NCBI GenBank assembly: GCA_013368375.1
Contig: JAACJP010000015.1
Location: forward strand, 124,001 to 188,000
DNA: 64,000 nt
From: Tricholomella constricta
Lineage: Eukaryota > Basidiomycota > Agaricomycetes > Agaricales > Lyophyllaceae
Direction of reading: 5' to 3'
Shown here: piece after piece, positions 34,663 to 46,937 of the stretch
Numbering within the stretch: the first letter of the stretch is position 1
Layout of the letters: the number at the start of each line of letters is the position of its first letter
Made by a program: the position numbers and the translations under genes
The notes under the pieces: model-generated
Seen by the model: only the letters and a program-made list of their open reading frames with translations
Told to the model about the DNA's origin: nothing
Databases searched by the model: none

Positions 34663-36239
34663 GAAGTATACGTGTGTATACATGCGATCCTTGGTCACCA
34701 CTTTCAACATATCCTTTTATAGATGGTTATTTAACCCTAGTTGGTGCTGTGGAGGTTAGTGTCGTGGAGGATGGACATGGTTTACATTTTTGTTTTAATT
34801 ACTTTGAATACATTTTTTTTGATATTATAATGTTTTATGTGAGACTATGAACTCGTATATAAGCCCTATAGCTCTCGTAGCTGCGGTGCTACAGACATCT
34901 ATGGAGAGCTACGCAGAGCTACGGGAGCTTGGCTGGTAGCTACGGACTATTACCTAAAGGGGACTTGGGTCCGCGAAGTTCACGAGTTACCAAAGCTCCA
35001 TAGAGGTATGGAGACAAGTCAATTTTTCCTGATGTGCCCACAATTGAGGAGAGGGAGACTGCAAGGAAAAGAGGGCTTTCTGACCTTTCCCACACGTCAA
35101 GTACTGCATCGCGAGAGCCATCACCCACCAAGGCAGCTCGCCGGTAGAATAGATGTTCTCCAGTGACCTTACGAGAATGGCGAGAAAATCTAATCATATC
35201 TCTACCGAAAGCGGACAAGGACCCGAGCTACTTCCTAATTGAGGTGAGACCCCGGGCGACATGATCGAGGCGTTTTGAGGACAGTCGATTTCACGGACTT
35301 CTCCGCTGGTAGCCTGATAGGTCCTGTTATCAGGAAAGCCGTAAATTTGGCAAGATTCAATCTCTATCCTAGCCAAATGAGACTCAGGGCACAACGAAGG
35401 CAAGCACGAGATATTCGGAAAGGTAGCCTATTGGGCGGGGGCAGCTGTTTAGTCAGCCCCCGGCCCGAATATGCGGATGTATTTTTCGTAGCGGTAAGGC
35501 TGTACACGAAATGTACAAAAAATACAGAGGATGCGGGCGGGAGGGCAATCGAAAACCCGAAGGGCCCTGGTGGACTATCCGGGGATAGTCAGTATGAGAA
35601 TCCCTGAGAACAGGGAGAACTGAAGAAGGCTGACCTAGAAGAGGGGGATAGTTACGATGAGAATCCCTGGGGATGTCTCAACGAACTCGCCCCTACTTCT
35701 ATGAGGGTCAGACCTCGAAAGTCTTGGTCGCGATGAGGGCGTCGATGACGCACAGGCTCGGGGCAGTGGCCGCGAGACAGTGGCCGTGAGACAGCGAGAA
35801 ACGGGACGCGTGAGTGTGTACGCGTGTTGACAGTGCGCGCGCGGCACATGCATGGAACCAGGGCCCTCGGTGACTTTCGTTGGACTTGAGTAAACAAGTG
35901 TTTAAACTCGATCAATCTCTATCCTAGCCAAATGAGTTGGATCAGAGAAACCACGACCCTTCGTGATCTCACTAGGGGACTTTGATCTTGAGAAGCATGA
36001 AACTCTTCAATGATTATTTCCTGTCCCAAAGCGCTTCTCTCAGAATCTAGACTTCTGGCATACTCAGGCCACCGACACGCTTCCTCTTCCGAAGAGCCGC
36101 ATAGACTTATAAAGCCTGCATTGAACGTCATTATATTCCCAACTCCAGACCCCTTCACCGTTCCACAAGTCCTGCATTCCACAAGTCCAAAGCTCAAACT
36201 CAGCTCCGACCTACTTACTCACCTCCTTCCCCATCAAAA
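34663..36239. other. region without recognised gene between KDZ block and hydrophobin
   Basis: No supported coding region. It holds the second 121-bp dispersed repeat (35193-35313), a 25-bp direct repeat (TCAATCTCTATCCTAGCC, at about 35362 and 35911), and a repeated GATGAGAATCCCTG-type block (about 35583 and 35645). AGCTACG-type repeats at 34868-34950 are GC-rich and palindromic. Positions 36120-36239 should contain the hydrophobin promoter. Confidence 0.45.
35193..35313 (-). repeat. 121-bp dispersed repeat, copy 2 (inverted)
   Basis: Reverse complement matches 14771-14891 over exactly 121 bp with four substitutions and no gap. The flanks are unrelated. Confidence 0.85.
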
Positions 36240-36383
36240 ATGTTCTCTAAACTCGCCTTCCTCTTCAGTGCAGCACCGGCTCCATCCAGTGCTGCCAGCA
36301 ATCCTTCGCCTCCGACTCCGCGAGCGCCTCCGCCCTCCTCGGCCTCGTCGGCATCCCTATTGACGGCCTCGCCGGCCAAATTG
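36240..36383 (+). pseudogene. class I hydrophobin-like gene, 5' fragment
   Basis: Hydrophobins are small secreted proteins with eight cysteines that self-assemble on fungal surfaces. ATG 36240 opens a signal-peptide-like start (MFSKLAFLF). In another frame, from 36269, the sequence reads CSTGSIQCCQQSFAS then SALLGLVGIPIDGLAGQIG, the C1 and C2-C3 region and the conserved helix of class I members. The two parts are out of frame by two, so a deletion probably removed the signal-peptide/mature junction. The piece stops at ATTG/GT (36380-36384), the point where the Ngaro-like element begins; the rest of the gene is at 58743-58970. The segment expected next (LTC-SPI, with C4) is in neither piece. 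Confidence 0.7.
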
Positions 36384-36597
36384 GTAGGGTTTAAACGCCC
36401 GTTTACACAAGGCCAATGAGAAGTCCAAAGTTGTCGACCACGCATTACATAAGCCATCCCGACGAGGGTTAAAATGCCCGAAGTGAGATGCCGCCCCCTA
36501 TCGGGCTTTTCTCTCTTCCCCCTCATCTTCGTGCGTGTCCCATTCACGCTTAAGGGATTATACTCCCCCTTCCTGGGCTTTGGAACTTCTCAGTTAC
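36380..36597 (+). repeat. A1 terminal repeat of Ngaro-like element
   Basis: 218 bp, ATTGGTAGGG...TCAGTTAC, identical to A2 except one A/G difference. Confidence 0.9.
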
Positions 36598-36680
36598 ACC
36601 AGACTTCGTCATCGTCCCTCGCGTTACCACGGTACTCAATAATACTTTGGATTTGATCAATATTTCAACTCCTATTTGGT

Positions 36681-38006
36681 ATGACAGAGTATGGATCATC
36701 AGTTGGAAACGGAGGTGGACCCTCGGGTCAACCAGGAAGTACCACACCTACAGTCACCCAATCTTCTCAACAGATTAGCGAGTCCAACACTACCCCTTTT
36801 AGACCGCATATCGCATTCGAAATCGAAGAGAACCTTATTGCAGAGGCTGGACATTACGTCGAAGGGTTCAGATCTCGAGAACACTCCAAATCAGTCGCTA
36901 TTGTTAAGGTTATCCGAGCGATTGACAAGTCCGAGATTCCTGAGGAAACCCGCCAAGAAGCTATTGCCCGATACATCACACTTATCAACAATATCGAGTC
37001 CCACTACCAATTACAGTCCTCCAGAGCACCCGTCGTGGGAGGTGACGGTCAACACCCCGTTCGTCCTGAACAACAGCCCGTACAACAACCCTCAGTGCCA
37101 GGAGGGAACGACGCTCCTAAATCGGATCGCACTCCCAATCCCAAAATCGTTGACACCGCCATCAACGATCTCATCTCATCACTCGAGTCCGGTTCCGAGA
37201 GATCTGGTTCCGACTCCGAACAAGATGATGAGCTCACCAGGAAGCGTAAACGCAGCGTTGACAAACGAAGGCTTCCTTGGTACCGCAGGGAGCAACGTGC
37301 TCGCTCCCACTGCAACCCCGTTACTAGAAAAACTCGTGACACTCTCGAATACTTTAGCAACGATGTCGGCAAAGTCAAGCGCCTCATTAGCGTGTCGCAT
37401 TCAGCCCCTGCCGGCTTCCCCTCCTCCGAATGGGAAAACATCATCAAAGGCAGCGCCGTCAACCTTGACGTCGTCCTCAGTTCCTTGCACCATGTCAACG
37501 CCCCTAAAGAAAATCGAGGGCGTATTGGAGACAGTGAAGTGTGCTTTGGACGCAGTGAGCCAGTTCGAAAGGTCGAAACGAGCGGCCAGTGGTTATCCGC
37601 CTAGAACGCCGCGTCCAAAGCGATCGGATTCGCGTTCGAGCACAGAGAAGAAGAACTTCGCGAATACGCCAAGTTCATCGAAGGCTTGTTCTCCTCCCGA
37701 GTCCTCGCCTCATATCCAAAGGTCATTCTCTTTGACAAAGCAGTCAGGGCCCAAGTCGGCGGAGGCCAGAGAATCCTTCTCACTGATACCGACAAGTTTT
37801 CTCGGCTCTTCTCCGCCATCCTCATGCCTGACGGTATCGAAGCCTCCTCTTCCGTTAAGAAGCCCAAAGGCGCCACCAAAGCCACATGCAACAGGTTCAA
37901 CTCCTCTCAAGGCTGCCCAAGGAAATCCGACTGCAAATACCGTCATCAATGTCGCAAGTGCAACTCCTCCACTCACGGAGGACACACCTGCACGGAGAGC
38001 ATCTAA
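36681..38006 (+). pseudogene. gag-like protein of Ngaro-like element
   Basis: ATG 36681; one frame to TGA-proximal 38006 (TAA) except an in-frame TAG at 37602-37604. About 440 residues. The N-terminus is Gly/Ser/Gln-rich; the middle is acidic then basic (LTRKRKRSVDKRRLPWYRR). The C-terminus has a CCCH-type unit (CNRFNSSQGCPRKSDCKYRH) followed by a CCHC knuckle (CRKCNSSTHGGHTC), typical of nucleocapsid proteins. The TAG could be decay (from CAG) or a readthrough point; the presence of other breaks favours decay. Confidence 0.7.
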
Positions 38007-39844
38007 AGGAGTCGTCGCCTTCGGTCTACGGCCTAAGTACCTTCGTTATAACAATTGGGACGATACTTTGCCTCTGGCCAGGACGACCGCGAAATGGTCC
38101 GAAACCGCCTCTCCTCTTCCTTCACCTCCTCTTGACGCCCTAAATGATCCTATCGCAAACCAAACCATCTGTGAACATCCTGAGCTCTTCAAGATTGTCA
38201 CCCCTATCAATGTCGATGTTTTTGAGGCCATGCTCGCCTCCCATCCCAATCAACCTTTCGTCAAGTCTGTATGTCATGGTCTTCGCCATGGTTTTTGGCC
38301 TTTCGCCGATACTCACCCTGGCGAATACCCGGATACATACAACATGTCCTTGGGTACTCCTAAAGACCCGATCGAAGCCAGTTTCTTGCGTGCTCAACGC
38401 AATGTGGAGATCTCAAAAAATCGCTTCTCTCCCAGTTTGGAACAGAACTCCTCCCTGGAATGTATTCCATGCCGATCCACGCCGTCCCTAAAGACAAGGG
38501 AAAAGGTCTTCGGATGGTCACTAATCAGTCCGCCGGGCAGTTCTCACTCAATTCCATGATCCTTCACAAAGATATCGCGGGCATGCCGCTCGACAACATG
38601 TCCCACCTCGGGGCCCATCTCCTCTCCATAAGAGCCATTTCCAATCGTCCCCTCATTCTCTTCAAGTCCGATGTTGCTGAAGCTTACCGCCTCATCCCTC
38701 TCCATCCTCTTTTCCAAATCAAACAGGTCAACACCATCGACGGCGAACGCCACATTGATCGAAACAACGCCTTTGGTGGTCGTGCGTCCTTTAATAACTG
38801 GGGAGCTGTCAACAGTCTTGTCACATGGATCGCCATCGAAATCGAGGAAATCTTCGACCTCATGGCCTTCAACGACGATTCATTTACTTTGGACGAACCA
38901 GACAATTTCGTTCTGTACGAACCTTACCAAATGCTCGTTCCATCTAAACAGTTTCGACTCCTCTCTCTCTGGGACAAGATTGGTATCCCCCATAAAAGGA
39001 CAAAACAGATACATGGCGCGCCTCTTGTGATCATTGGAATCCTCGTCGATCCCAACGCAATGACACTCACTCTACCTGATGAAGCTCGCTCAGACTTAGT
39101 TGTTGAACTTCGTCGCTTTGCTGATAGACAAGGGAAGAAGTCGCACTATTTTACTCTGAGGGACTGGCAGCGCCTCGCGGGTTGGATGAATTGGTCGTTC
39201 AATGTTTTTCCACTCCTTCGTCCTTGCCTCGGTAACGTGTACCCGAAGATATCTGTTCACGCCGACAAGCCCACTGCACATATATGGTGCAACCAGGCCA
39301 TTCGTTCCGATTTACTCTGGGCTGCCAACCATATTGAAAAGTCTTCCGGTGTTCACTTGATTCGCTCTGTTTACTGGTCTGAAGACGAGGCCGATCTCGT
39401 TGTCTATTGTGATGCGTGCCTCACCGGTATGGCCTACTGGTACCCAAGCACTAAGACGTCTTTCCACGCCGACATTCCTGGTGATACTGACCCGGGTCTC
39501 ATCTTTTTCTTTGAGGCCCTTTGTGTCGTGTCCGCCATCCTTGACGCGTGCTATATGTTGTCTTCTCCATCGAAATCCTTGTCTATACTGACAACGACAA
39601 CTCGGTGAAGATCTTTAGTTCGCTTCACGGAAAACCCTTGTACAACATGTTTCTTCGCACTGTTGCAGACGTCATGATCACGTATGACCACCAAATTCGT
39701 GTCCTTCACGTTCTCGGTGATCTCAACACTGTCACTGATTTGCTCTCCCGCGGCCGTTTCGACGACGCATTAGATGTCGAACCTGATCTCGTCATCGTTC
39801 CCTTTGAACCCCCTCAAGGATTGCTGGGGGCAGTCAAAAAATGA
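37980..39844 (+). pseudogene. reverse transcriptase-RNase H of Ngaro-like element
   Basis: The RT N-terminal region (HPNQPFVKSVCHGLRHGFWP, YPDTYNMSLG) is in frame 1 up to about 38437. One base is then missing (AGTTTGGA where AGTTTTGGA is expected) and the protein continues in another frame: LLPGMYSMPIHAVPKDKGKG, FKSDVAEAYRLIPLHP (motif A), AFGGRASFNNWGAVNS (motif B), MAFNDDSFTL (motif C, FNDD in place of YVDD). RNase H follows with LVVYCDACLTGM (D) and FFEALCVVSA (E); after a second frameshift near 39550, EILVYTDNDNSVKI (D) and DLNTVTDLLSRG. It ends at TGA 39842-39844, overlapping the recombinase ATG. Confidence 0.8.
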
Positions 39845-40638
39845 TCCCCTTCACCATTCGTTCACGTCAACCCCAGCGGGAGGCGTGGACACGCGAACGC
39901 TTAGTTCGCGAACGGTCCTTAGCGTTAGGTTGTGCTATCGACACTCGTACTTGGAAGAACTATAGCTCCGCCCTCAACTCATACTTAAATTTTATTCGCC
40001 TCCACAACTTCCCGCTCGAACCTACACCCGATACGCTTTCCCTGTTTACCGTTTACATGGCTCACCACATTAAACCTCGCTCGGTCGGAACATACCTGTC
40101 TGGCATTTGCAACCAATTGGAGCCTTATTTCCCCAGCGTTCGGGAATGCAGAAAGTCTGGGCTCGTTTCACGCACCCTGGCAGGATGTCTTCGTCTTCGC
40201 GCTCTGCCCATTACTCGTAAATCGCCTCTCAATCGGGATAACCTCTTCCAGGTCGTATCACATTATTCTGGTTCTACCCTTCACGATGACTTGCTTTTCG
40301 TCACTCAACTCCTCACGGGTTTCTATGCCCTCCTTCGTCTGGGTGAGCTAACCTCCCCCAATGACCCCGCTCTTCAGGATGATCGTAAAATCCCCAAGAT
40401 TTGGACAGTGGTTGTCTCCGAAGATTATTACGAGTTCTGTCTCCCCAGTCACAAAGCAGATCATTTCTTCGAAGGCAACAAAATCGTCGTAAAGAAAATC
40501 GATCATCCATCTGACCCACACCGCCACTTCTGTGCATATCTGAACTCCCGCAACCACCCCTTCCCCCTATCTCGCGAATTGTGGTTACGCAGTGACAGCA
40601 CCTCCCCAACACGAGCCTTTTTCATTCAGCGTCTACGT
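39841..40638 (+). pseudogene. tyrosine recombinase, N-terminal part (interrupted)
   Basis: Catalyses integration of the cDNA of DIRS/Ngaro-type elements by site-specific recombination. ATG 39841 overlaps the RNase H stop (ATGA). The N-terminal core-binding domain includes IDTRTWKNYSSALNSYLNF and KPRSVGTYLSGICNQ. The first catalytic Arg is in GFYALLRLGELTSP. The frame is intact up to the 4-bp target site ACGT (40635-40638), where copy A inserted. The C-terminal part, with the remaining catalytic residues, is at 57670-57889. Removing the insertion and one ACGT restores the frame exactly (337 residues). Confidence 0.85.
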
Positions 40639-40828
40639 TGGAGTAGTCGTGCTTTGCCTTTCGTTCGTAGGTTTCGTGGTGTGTTGTGTTCTCTCGGGGG
40701 ATTCGCCTTTGCGTTTCCCCCAGCTAAGCTATATGCTGACTAATCGCGGGAAGCTACTGGCAAACATGTACAAACAGCGCTCTTCCGCTCCCTTTGCGCG
40801 CCTGGAGTGGCGCGGGGGCGCTACTCCA
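40639..40828 (-). repeat. LTR of copy A (3' LTR in element orientation)
   Basis: TGGAGTAG...CTACTCCA. TGTGCCCCCCCC at 40829-40840 is the complement of the polypurine tract. Confidence 0.92.
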
Positions 40829-40869
40829 TGTGCCCCCCCCGAATTAAGCGGCGTCCTCGTCGCTTTTCC

Positions 40870-43800
40870 TCACTCTTCTTCGCCCTCTGTTTCCCATCCC
40901 TCATCTTCCGCCTCCTCCCTTCTCTCCTCCACCACCCGTTCTTCCTCCTCTTTCCGTCTCACGAGCTCCTCCTGCTGCACCCTCTCCGTGAATTCTGCTT
41001 GGATCCTCGCTAGTTCCGTTCCTTCTCGTGCTGTGAACTCGCGTAGCCGCCTCGAACTGAATGTTCCTTTCAGCGGCGTCCCGTCTAAGGCTTCGAGGGT
41101 GTAGGAATTCACGACGCATTCCGTAATGCGGTGTGGGGTGGACCACCTTGGTAGCAGCTTGCGCTCGGTCTTGAACGTGTAGTCAAGATCGCTACGATAT
41201 ACCTGTACCAGTTGTCCTCGTCGGAATATGACTTCTCCGCTTGTTTCGGCCAATACCTGCTTGTCAAATGCTGTCTTCCGTTTGACGGCGTGCGTTACTG
41301 CTGCTGCATAACCGTCCAGTCGCTGTTGTGCGGCGTATGCGAGCTGGGTGTTGACGTCGCTCGCCTGCAGTACCGATGTGCTGTGCACTGTGTTCGTCTT
41401 TGGTGTGCCTACGACCAGCCCGAGGAGCAGTTCCTTCGGCGTGTGGTGGAATGCTGGGAGCATCCGCCAATTGAGGATGCGGATCGCTTCGTCCAGGTAT
41501 TTCGGCCAGGTTTTTGGTATGTCGTCCACGGACATGGCTTCGTATTCGTCCTCGCCTAGGTCGGGAGCACAGAGTCTCTTCAAAACGTGGAGTAATATTT
41601 TGTTCGTACCTTCGACCAGCCCATTCACCCAAGGTGAGTAGGCCGACACAACATGTGTTTCTGTTCCCCATTTCCCGCAGAACTCTCTCACTTCCTTGTT
41701 GTCGAAGTGTTTCCCTCCGTCGACCATGAGCGTTTCGGATGGTGCGTAGTCCTGGAAGATGCGCTCTAACGAGCTAACAGTTGTCTTGGCTGTGCCGGCC
41801 GTCTTGTACTTGTGTCCCCATACGTGTTGGGAATATGTGTCCAGGTATAGACCGACCGTGTGGAAGCCCCCCGTTCCCATGGGCAACGAAAGGTAATCGC
41901 CGACCAGCAGTTCGAACGGGTGTTGACGCGTTATGGGGTTTAGAAGAGAATGGAGGTGCGTACCCCCAAAGTTCTTACACCGGCCGCAGTCCTTGATACC
42001 GTCCATGATCGAGGCGTCGAGCCCCGGGCTCCATATCGTGTCAGTGAGTCGTCGCTTGACTGCGTCTCTGCCCCAGTGCCCTCCGTTCAAGTGCTCTATC
42101 CGTGCCATCTCCGTGGCCTCCTCACGCGTGACGCACTCCACCCTTGCGCGCGCCCGCGCCCTGGGCCCCCCTCCCACCTTGTAGAGCCGGTCACCTTCGA
42201 TCATATAATCCATGGCCCTATGTTTTGCGCGCTTCCGTTCGCGTGCCGTTTTCCCTTCGTCCAGTTCGTGGAGGGAGTCCACAACCTCTCGAAACATGGG
42301 TTCGTCTGCGAAGCGATGGCGCAGCGCGTCTATGTCCGAAATATCCGCCACTCTGAAAATGTCGTGTACCAGGCCGGTCACGGCCTCCCAGTCCTCGCTC
42401 ACCGTCCATTCGCTGCCGTCGCCTGGTGTATTTGGTGTGTTCTCCGCTGCTCGGCTTAAGCCATCCGCCACCACGTTCGTACGTCCGGGCACGTGGCGTA
42501 CGTCCACGATGTGGTGTGCTAGAATGCCGTCTCTCCAGCGCGCGTGCGTTGCGCTGAGCTTGTCGTTTGAAAGGACATCTCGTAGTGCCTGGCAGTCGGT
42601 AACCACCTCCACGGGGAAGCCCCAGACGATGTCCGAGAACTTGTCGAGGGCAAACTTTAGTGCAGCAAACTCCAGTAGGAACGGCTTGTACTTCCCTTCC
42701 GCTCGTGAGGTGCGTTTTGATGCGAAACCCAGCGGATGTAGTTTGGTGACGCTTTTCCCGCCTGGTAGGTCTGTTGTGAATTGCTGAGCGAGTACTGCTC
42801 CAAATGCGTCTTGGCAGCCGTCGCTCGTGATTATAAAGTGGGTGCCATCCCACTTTGGTGCTCGCAATACCGGCTCCGACGTTAGGAGCCTCTTAAGCTC
42901 GATGAACGACTTCTCGTGCTCCTGTGTCCATCTGTCGGTGAGCATCCAGTTCGACATGACCCTTCGGTATACCGATTTTGAGCAACCTGCCGGCATCTCC
43001 ACCCCTCGCAAGAGGTCGCGCAACGGCTTCTCCACTCCCGCATACCCTTTGATAAGATCCCTGAACCAGCCTGTTAGGCCCAAGGACGCGGCGAGATTCA
43101 TTGCGTCCTGTGGCGTCTTCCAGTTGACGATCGCTGTCAGCTTCGTCAGGTCGGGCTGCACGCCGTTCTGCCCTACTGATGCGCCGGCGAATACTCCAGT
43201 GGACACGAAGAACTCTGATTTCGCGGCAGAGATCGACAGCTTCTTCTCGCGGGCTCTGGTGAATAAGCGTGTTAGCTTTGACATCATGTCGCTGAATACA
43301 TCGGCTGCGGCGCCACCGTCATCGACAAATAATTCAATGACTTCTTGGACTATAAGGTCGTGTAGGCATCTGGCTGTCACGTCGGCGAACGTGGACGGTG
43401 CTCCCGTGAGGCCGAAGGGCATGCGACGGTACCAAAAATAACCCCTCCCCTCGACGTAGAATGCCGTGTAGGGCTTTGACTCTTCTGCCATTTCGACGGC
43501 GTAGAAGCCAGATGCGAAGTCAAATAGGGATATCCAGCGGTGTCCACTTAGCTTTTGCTGCTTCATTCTGATGTCACCTTGTGGCATCGGCGCTATCTCT
43601 GTGACCTTGTTCAGTTCCCCGAAGTTCTGGCAAATCCGCCACTTCGAGGATGCGTGCTGTGTCTCGTCGTCCGGTGTAGGTCCTTGTCGAGGTGGTAGCT
43701 GGAACTGAGGATCAAACCCATTGGCTATGCACTGCTCGTTTACTCGGTGCCGGAGCTCCTCAAGTGTTAGGCCTGCCCCCTGGTGTGCTTTCTGCGCCAG

Positions 43801-45327
43801 CGTCGTCGGTGAGACGCACTTGATGTTACTAGGGCTGCACGCCTCTATGATGCCGGCAGCGATCATCTCGTCGATCTTCTCGTGCAGATACTGTTTCTAA
43901 GGTGGTGTAAGGGGCCTCTGACGAACTTTCGTTGAGAACTTAGCGTTATCGGGCACATTGAGCTTGTGCACGGCCCCCTCCACTGGTAGCACTTCGCCGA
44001 CAGACAGTGCGAAAACGTCTGCATACTCCGCTATCAGCGCTTCGACCTGTGTGCGTTCGTCTGTTGTCAGATCGTTGCCAATCGTCACGCAGCGTAGAAT
44101 TTCAGCCACCCGCGCCGCGTTGAAGGGAGCCGTTGTACGCGTGAATATGCTGTTCTTGTCGCCGTGTAGGTCCTCTACTGGGATGTCCGCCCCCATGTCA
44201 TCTGCTTCACCATCGGCTTCGGCGACCTGATGCACTGGTGCCGCTGCCTCTGCTACTGTGGGCGAGTTTTCGTGAGTTCCTTCCTGTGCCGTGTTATCAA
44301 TGTGGGATGTCTGGACTTCCCTCAAGGGGGGTTCCTTTGATCCCCCCGTTTGTTTTGTATGCGCTCTCCGCGGCACGTTTCTGGTTCTAGTGTGAAACCT
44401 TCGATGTCGTCTTTGTCCTGCCCCCTTCCATGTTGACGCTTTCCCCCTTCTCTTCCGTTCCTGTGTCTCCCTCGCCTCCGTGTCCTCCTGCGCGCATTGG
44501 CGTCCGTTCTCGTCCGTGCTTGCTGACTCTTCCGAGTCGTCGCTGACTGCATTGCCCTGCGTTTCTGGTGGTGCGGTGTCACGTTCCCGGGTTTCCTGTG
44601 GGCCCTGCTGGTCAATCTGTTCGCGCCGCGGGTTGCCCCGCTCTAAGTCTGGTTGTACTTGCCTCGCGGGGGGTTGATCTGCAGCCTGCGTCTGCCCCCC
44701 CAGTGCGGTATCATGCTCCTCCTCTGTGTGGCTTGGTGTTCCCTCTGCGCCCTTCGCCGATGGATCTGCGCAAGGATTTTCGTTGCGTAAGGTGGCGACG
44801 ACACCGTTCCCTTCGATGCGCACTTTGTCGAGTCAATAGTGGTGTACTGCATCGAATGCCAGCATAAGGGGTTTTCCGAGTAAGAACTCCCAGCTGCCGC
44901 CACTATCGAAGACTTCGAAGGATCCTTTGGCTACGATGCCCGCTATCTGAATGTCACCGTACCACACTGCCTCCGCTCGCACCACCTTCCCGTCAGCCAT
45001 GCGCAATCTTCGCTGGGATGGGCCCCAGTTACCCATGTGCACCTTGACCTTCGCGAATATTCTGCTGCACATCGCCCCCACCATGGCGCCGTCGTCGAAC
45101 GTTGCGACGACGCTGACTGTCGTTCCTTTCGGGCCCAACAACTCTATGGTGTGCCAGAACGGTGTCGCTTCTGTTTCTCCTCCTCCCGCAACTGGCGCGC
45201 GGCCCACGGCGTAGACGTCCACAATCGATGTATTGTCTCTGTGTACATTCGGTGTCAAATCTACGACGCGAGTTGATGCCCCGTCCCCGTCCACCTCTCG
45301 TTGCTGGGCGGGGACTTCTGCTGCCAC
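40870..45327 (-). pseudogene. protease-RT-RNase H-integrase polyprotein of copy A
   Basis: One minus-strand frame from 45327 to 40870, broken only by TGA at 44833-44835 and TAG at 43897-43899 (CAG in copy B). Order: protease-like region (VVATFDDGAMVGAMCSR, GSWEFLLGKPL), disordered linker, conserved EYADVFALSVGEVLPVEG, RT (YFWYRRMPFGLTGAPSTFAD, ELFVDDGGAAAD with FVDD), RNase H (ITSDGCQDAFG, EFAALKFAL, VVTDCQALRD), integrase (zinc region ending CGRCKNFG; LLVGDYLSL, MVDGGKHFDN and VNGLVEGTNKI supply D, D, E). No chromodomain; the C-terminus is a Glu/Arg-rich tail. The last segment, 998 residues (43866-40870), is uninterrupted. Confidence 0.85.
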
Positions 45328-45359
45328 CGCCTCGTGTCTTCGGGCCGTCCGTTGTGCCT

Positions 45360-46718
45360 TTACTCGGACGGCCCTCCCCCATTTCCCGGCTCGTCTTCAA
45401 CTTCTTCGATATGCGCCGCCGATTCGACCTCGGCTACCCCGCCGTAGTCGTCGATCGTGACATAGCGCACCGGCGTGGCGAACGGTATGCGCAGGATGTT
45501 CCGGCAGATCGCCCTCCAATCCGCCTCGCGGATATTGAGCTTCCGTTCGACCGGTAGTGGGCACCTGGGTGCGATGTGGCCCACTTGTCCGCAACCGAAA
45601 CATTCGTTGGCGTTGACGCCGAGCGTGCCTGGACGCAACGGGTATGGCGTGAGTTCGGTGACCCTGGTCTCAGGGCCGTGTTTTGTCGCCCAGGCCTGCT
45701 GCTGCGCGTGGTGAGCCGTCCGTCCTGCATCGGTGTCGGGGTGGTGAATCATCTCGCTGAGCCAGACTCGCAGCGCGGCTCGGTCGGCTTCTGTTGGTGG
45801 CGCTCTGGGTGTTCGCGCTCCTCCTGCTCCCCGCCCCGCTCCCCCTTGCTGTGCGGCGCCATACGATAAGCTGCCCTGTCCGCCCCCCGCTGTCGTGAAC
45901 GGATTGCCCTCGATCGCTGTCCTTGCCCTCTGCACGGGTGACGCTATGCTTGTCTGCGCTAGTTGCGTTCGGATCGCGCGAGTTGGGGATGCTTGCACTT
46001 CAAGCATTCGAACACGCTCCTCGAACCTCCTTGTTCGCTCCCTCTCTTTCCCTGCCTCCGCTGCGCCGTCCCTGATGTAATCGATGTCGATGGCGCGCAC
46101 GCCCGTCAGGAAGGTTGCCCAATCTCCCGGCATACCCGTGGTTTTGTCCCGTATGAGCGTCGGGAGTGCGCGCCGTACCAGCCCAATGTATGTCGTCCCC
46201 GCTGCGAGCCCTGCTCTGGATACGAGGGCGCCCATACGGTCCGCCCACGCGATGTGCGTATAAACCTCCCTGCCTGCTACCGTCTCCTTTGAACCCAGCG
46301 TCTCTTCCTTCAGCTTCATGGCCAAGATCTCTTCCTCGTATTCCATCGCCGTTTTGCGGGCGATCGTCGCTCTCGGCCAACGGTTGTGGAATGCCTGCTC
46401 GATTTCATCCCAATCGGCGTGGATGTTCAGTGGTAGGGCCGAGTACCACTCGTCCGCCTCGCTGTCTGCGCGCAGGTAATTCACGAAGAGCCTGCGCTTG
46501 ACGTCGTCACTTTTTTCGCCCATCGCCCGATTGAACGCGCGGAGGAAATCTTGCGCATTTTCGTCGGGTCTGTCGCCCCAAAAGGGCTCAATGCTGGTCG
46601 CCATGTCGTCTTCGGCTGCTGGTTGGATAGGTGCTGGTGGTGGGGAAGTGGGAGCTGTTGGGCTTCGGCCTCGAAACTCATATGAGTCGGGGCTGGAAGA
46701 TCGCGTCGTATCCGACAT
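45360..46718 (-). CDS. gag polyprotein of copy A
   Basis: Uninterrupted, 452 residues from ATG 46718. The N-terminal Ser/Pro-rich part (SDTTRSSSPDSYEFRG) is followed by the capsid-like helical region (FWGDRPDENAQDFLRAFNR, WPRATIARKTAMEYEEEIL, YIGLVRRALPTLI), then a linker and one CCHC knuckle near residue 370 (CFGCGQVGHIAPRC). It is in a different frame from protease-pol, whose frame opens within 35 bp of the gag stop, so expression of pol would need frameshifting or reinitiation. Confidence 0.88.
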   Translation of the reverse strand: MSDTTRSSSPDSYEFRGRSPTAPTSPPPAPIQPAAEDDMATSIEPFWGDRPDENAQDFLRAFNRAMGEKSDDVKRRLFVNYLRADSEADEWYSALPLNIHADWDEIEQAFHNRWPRATIARKTAMEYEEEILAMKLKEETLGSKETVAGREVYTHIAWADRMGALVSRAGLAAGTTYIGLVRRALPTLIRDKTTGMPGDWATFLTGVRAIDIDYIRDGAAEAGKERERTRRFEERVRMLEVQASPTRAIRTQLAQTSIASPVQRARTAIEGNPFTTAGGGQGSLSYGAAQQGGAGRGAGGARTPRAPPTEADRAALRVWLSEMIHHPDTDAGRTAHHAQQQAWATKHGPETRVTELTPYPLRPGTLGVNANECFGCGQVGHIAPRCPLPVERKLNIREADWRAICRNILRIPFATPVRYVTIDDYGGVAEVESAAHIEEVEDEPGNGGGPSE

Positions 46719-46937
46719 TGGCGGTGTGGATGACAGTATGGGTGTTGGTTCGCGGAAGGCTCGGAATCGCCCTCGGGCGTCTCTGTTCTGTAATTGGCGC
46801 CGTCGAGGTGCCAGCTTTCGGTTCTGATTTTTCCGTTGATCCGTTTTCAGGGTTCTTGACTTCTGCTGCTTCTGTCCCGTTCGTAGTTCATTGTATGCTT
46901 TACTTTTTATGGGAAGGATTCCGCTCTCATCACCAGA

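Noticed and set aside
42218..42853. 211-codon minus-strand frame
   Set aside because: Alternate frame of copy A pol; the RNase H motifs are in the other minus frame.
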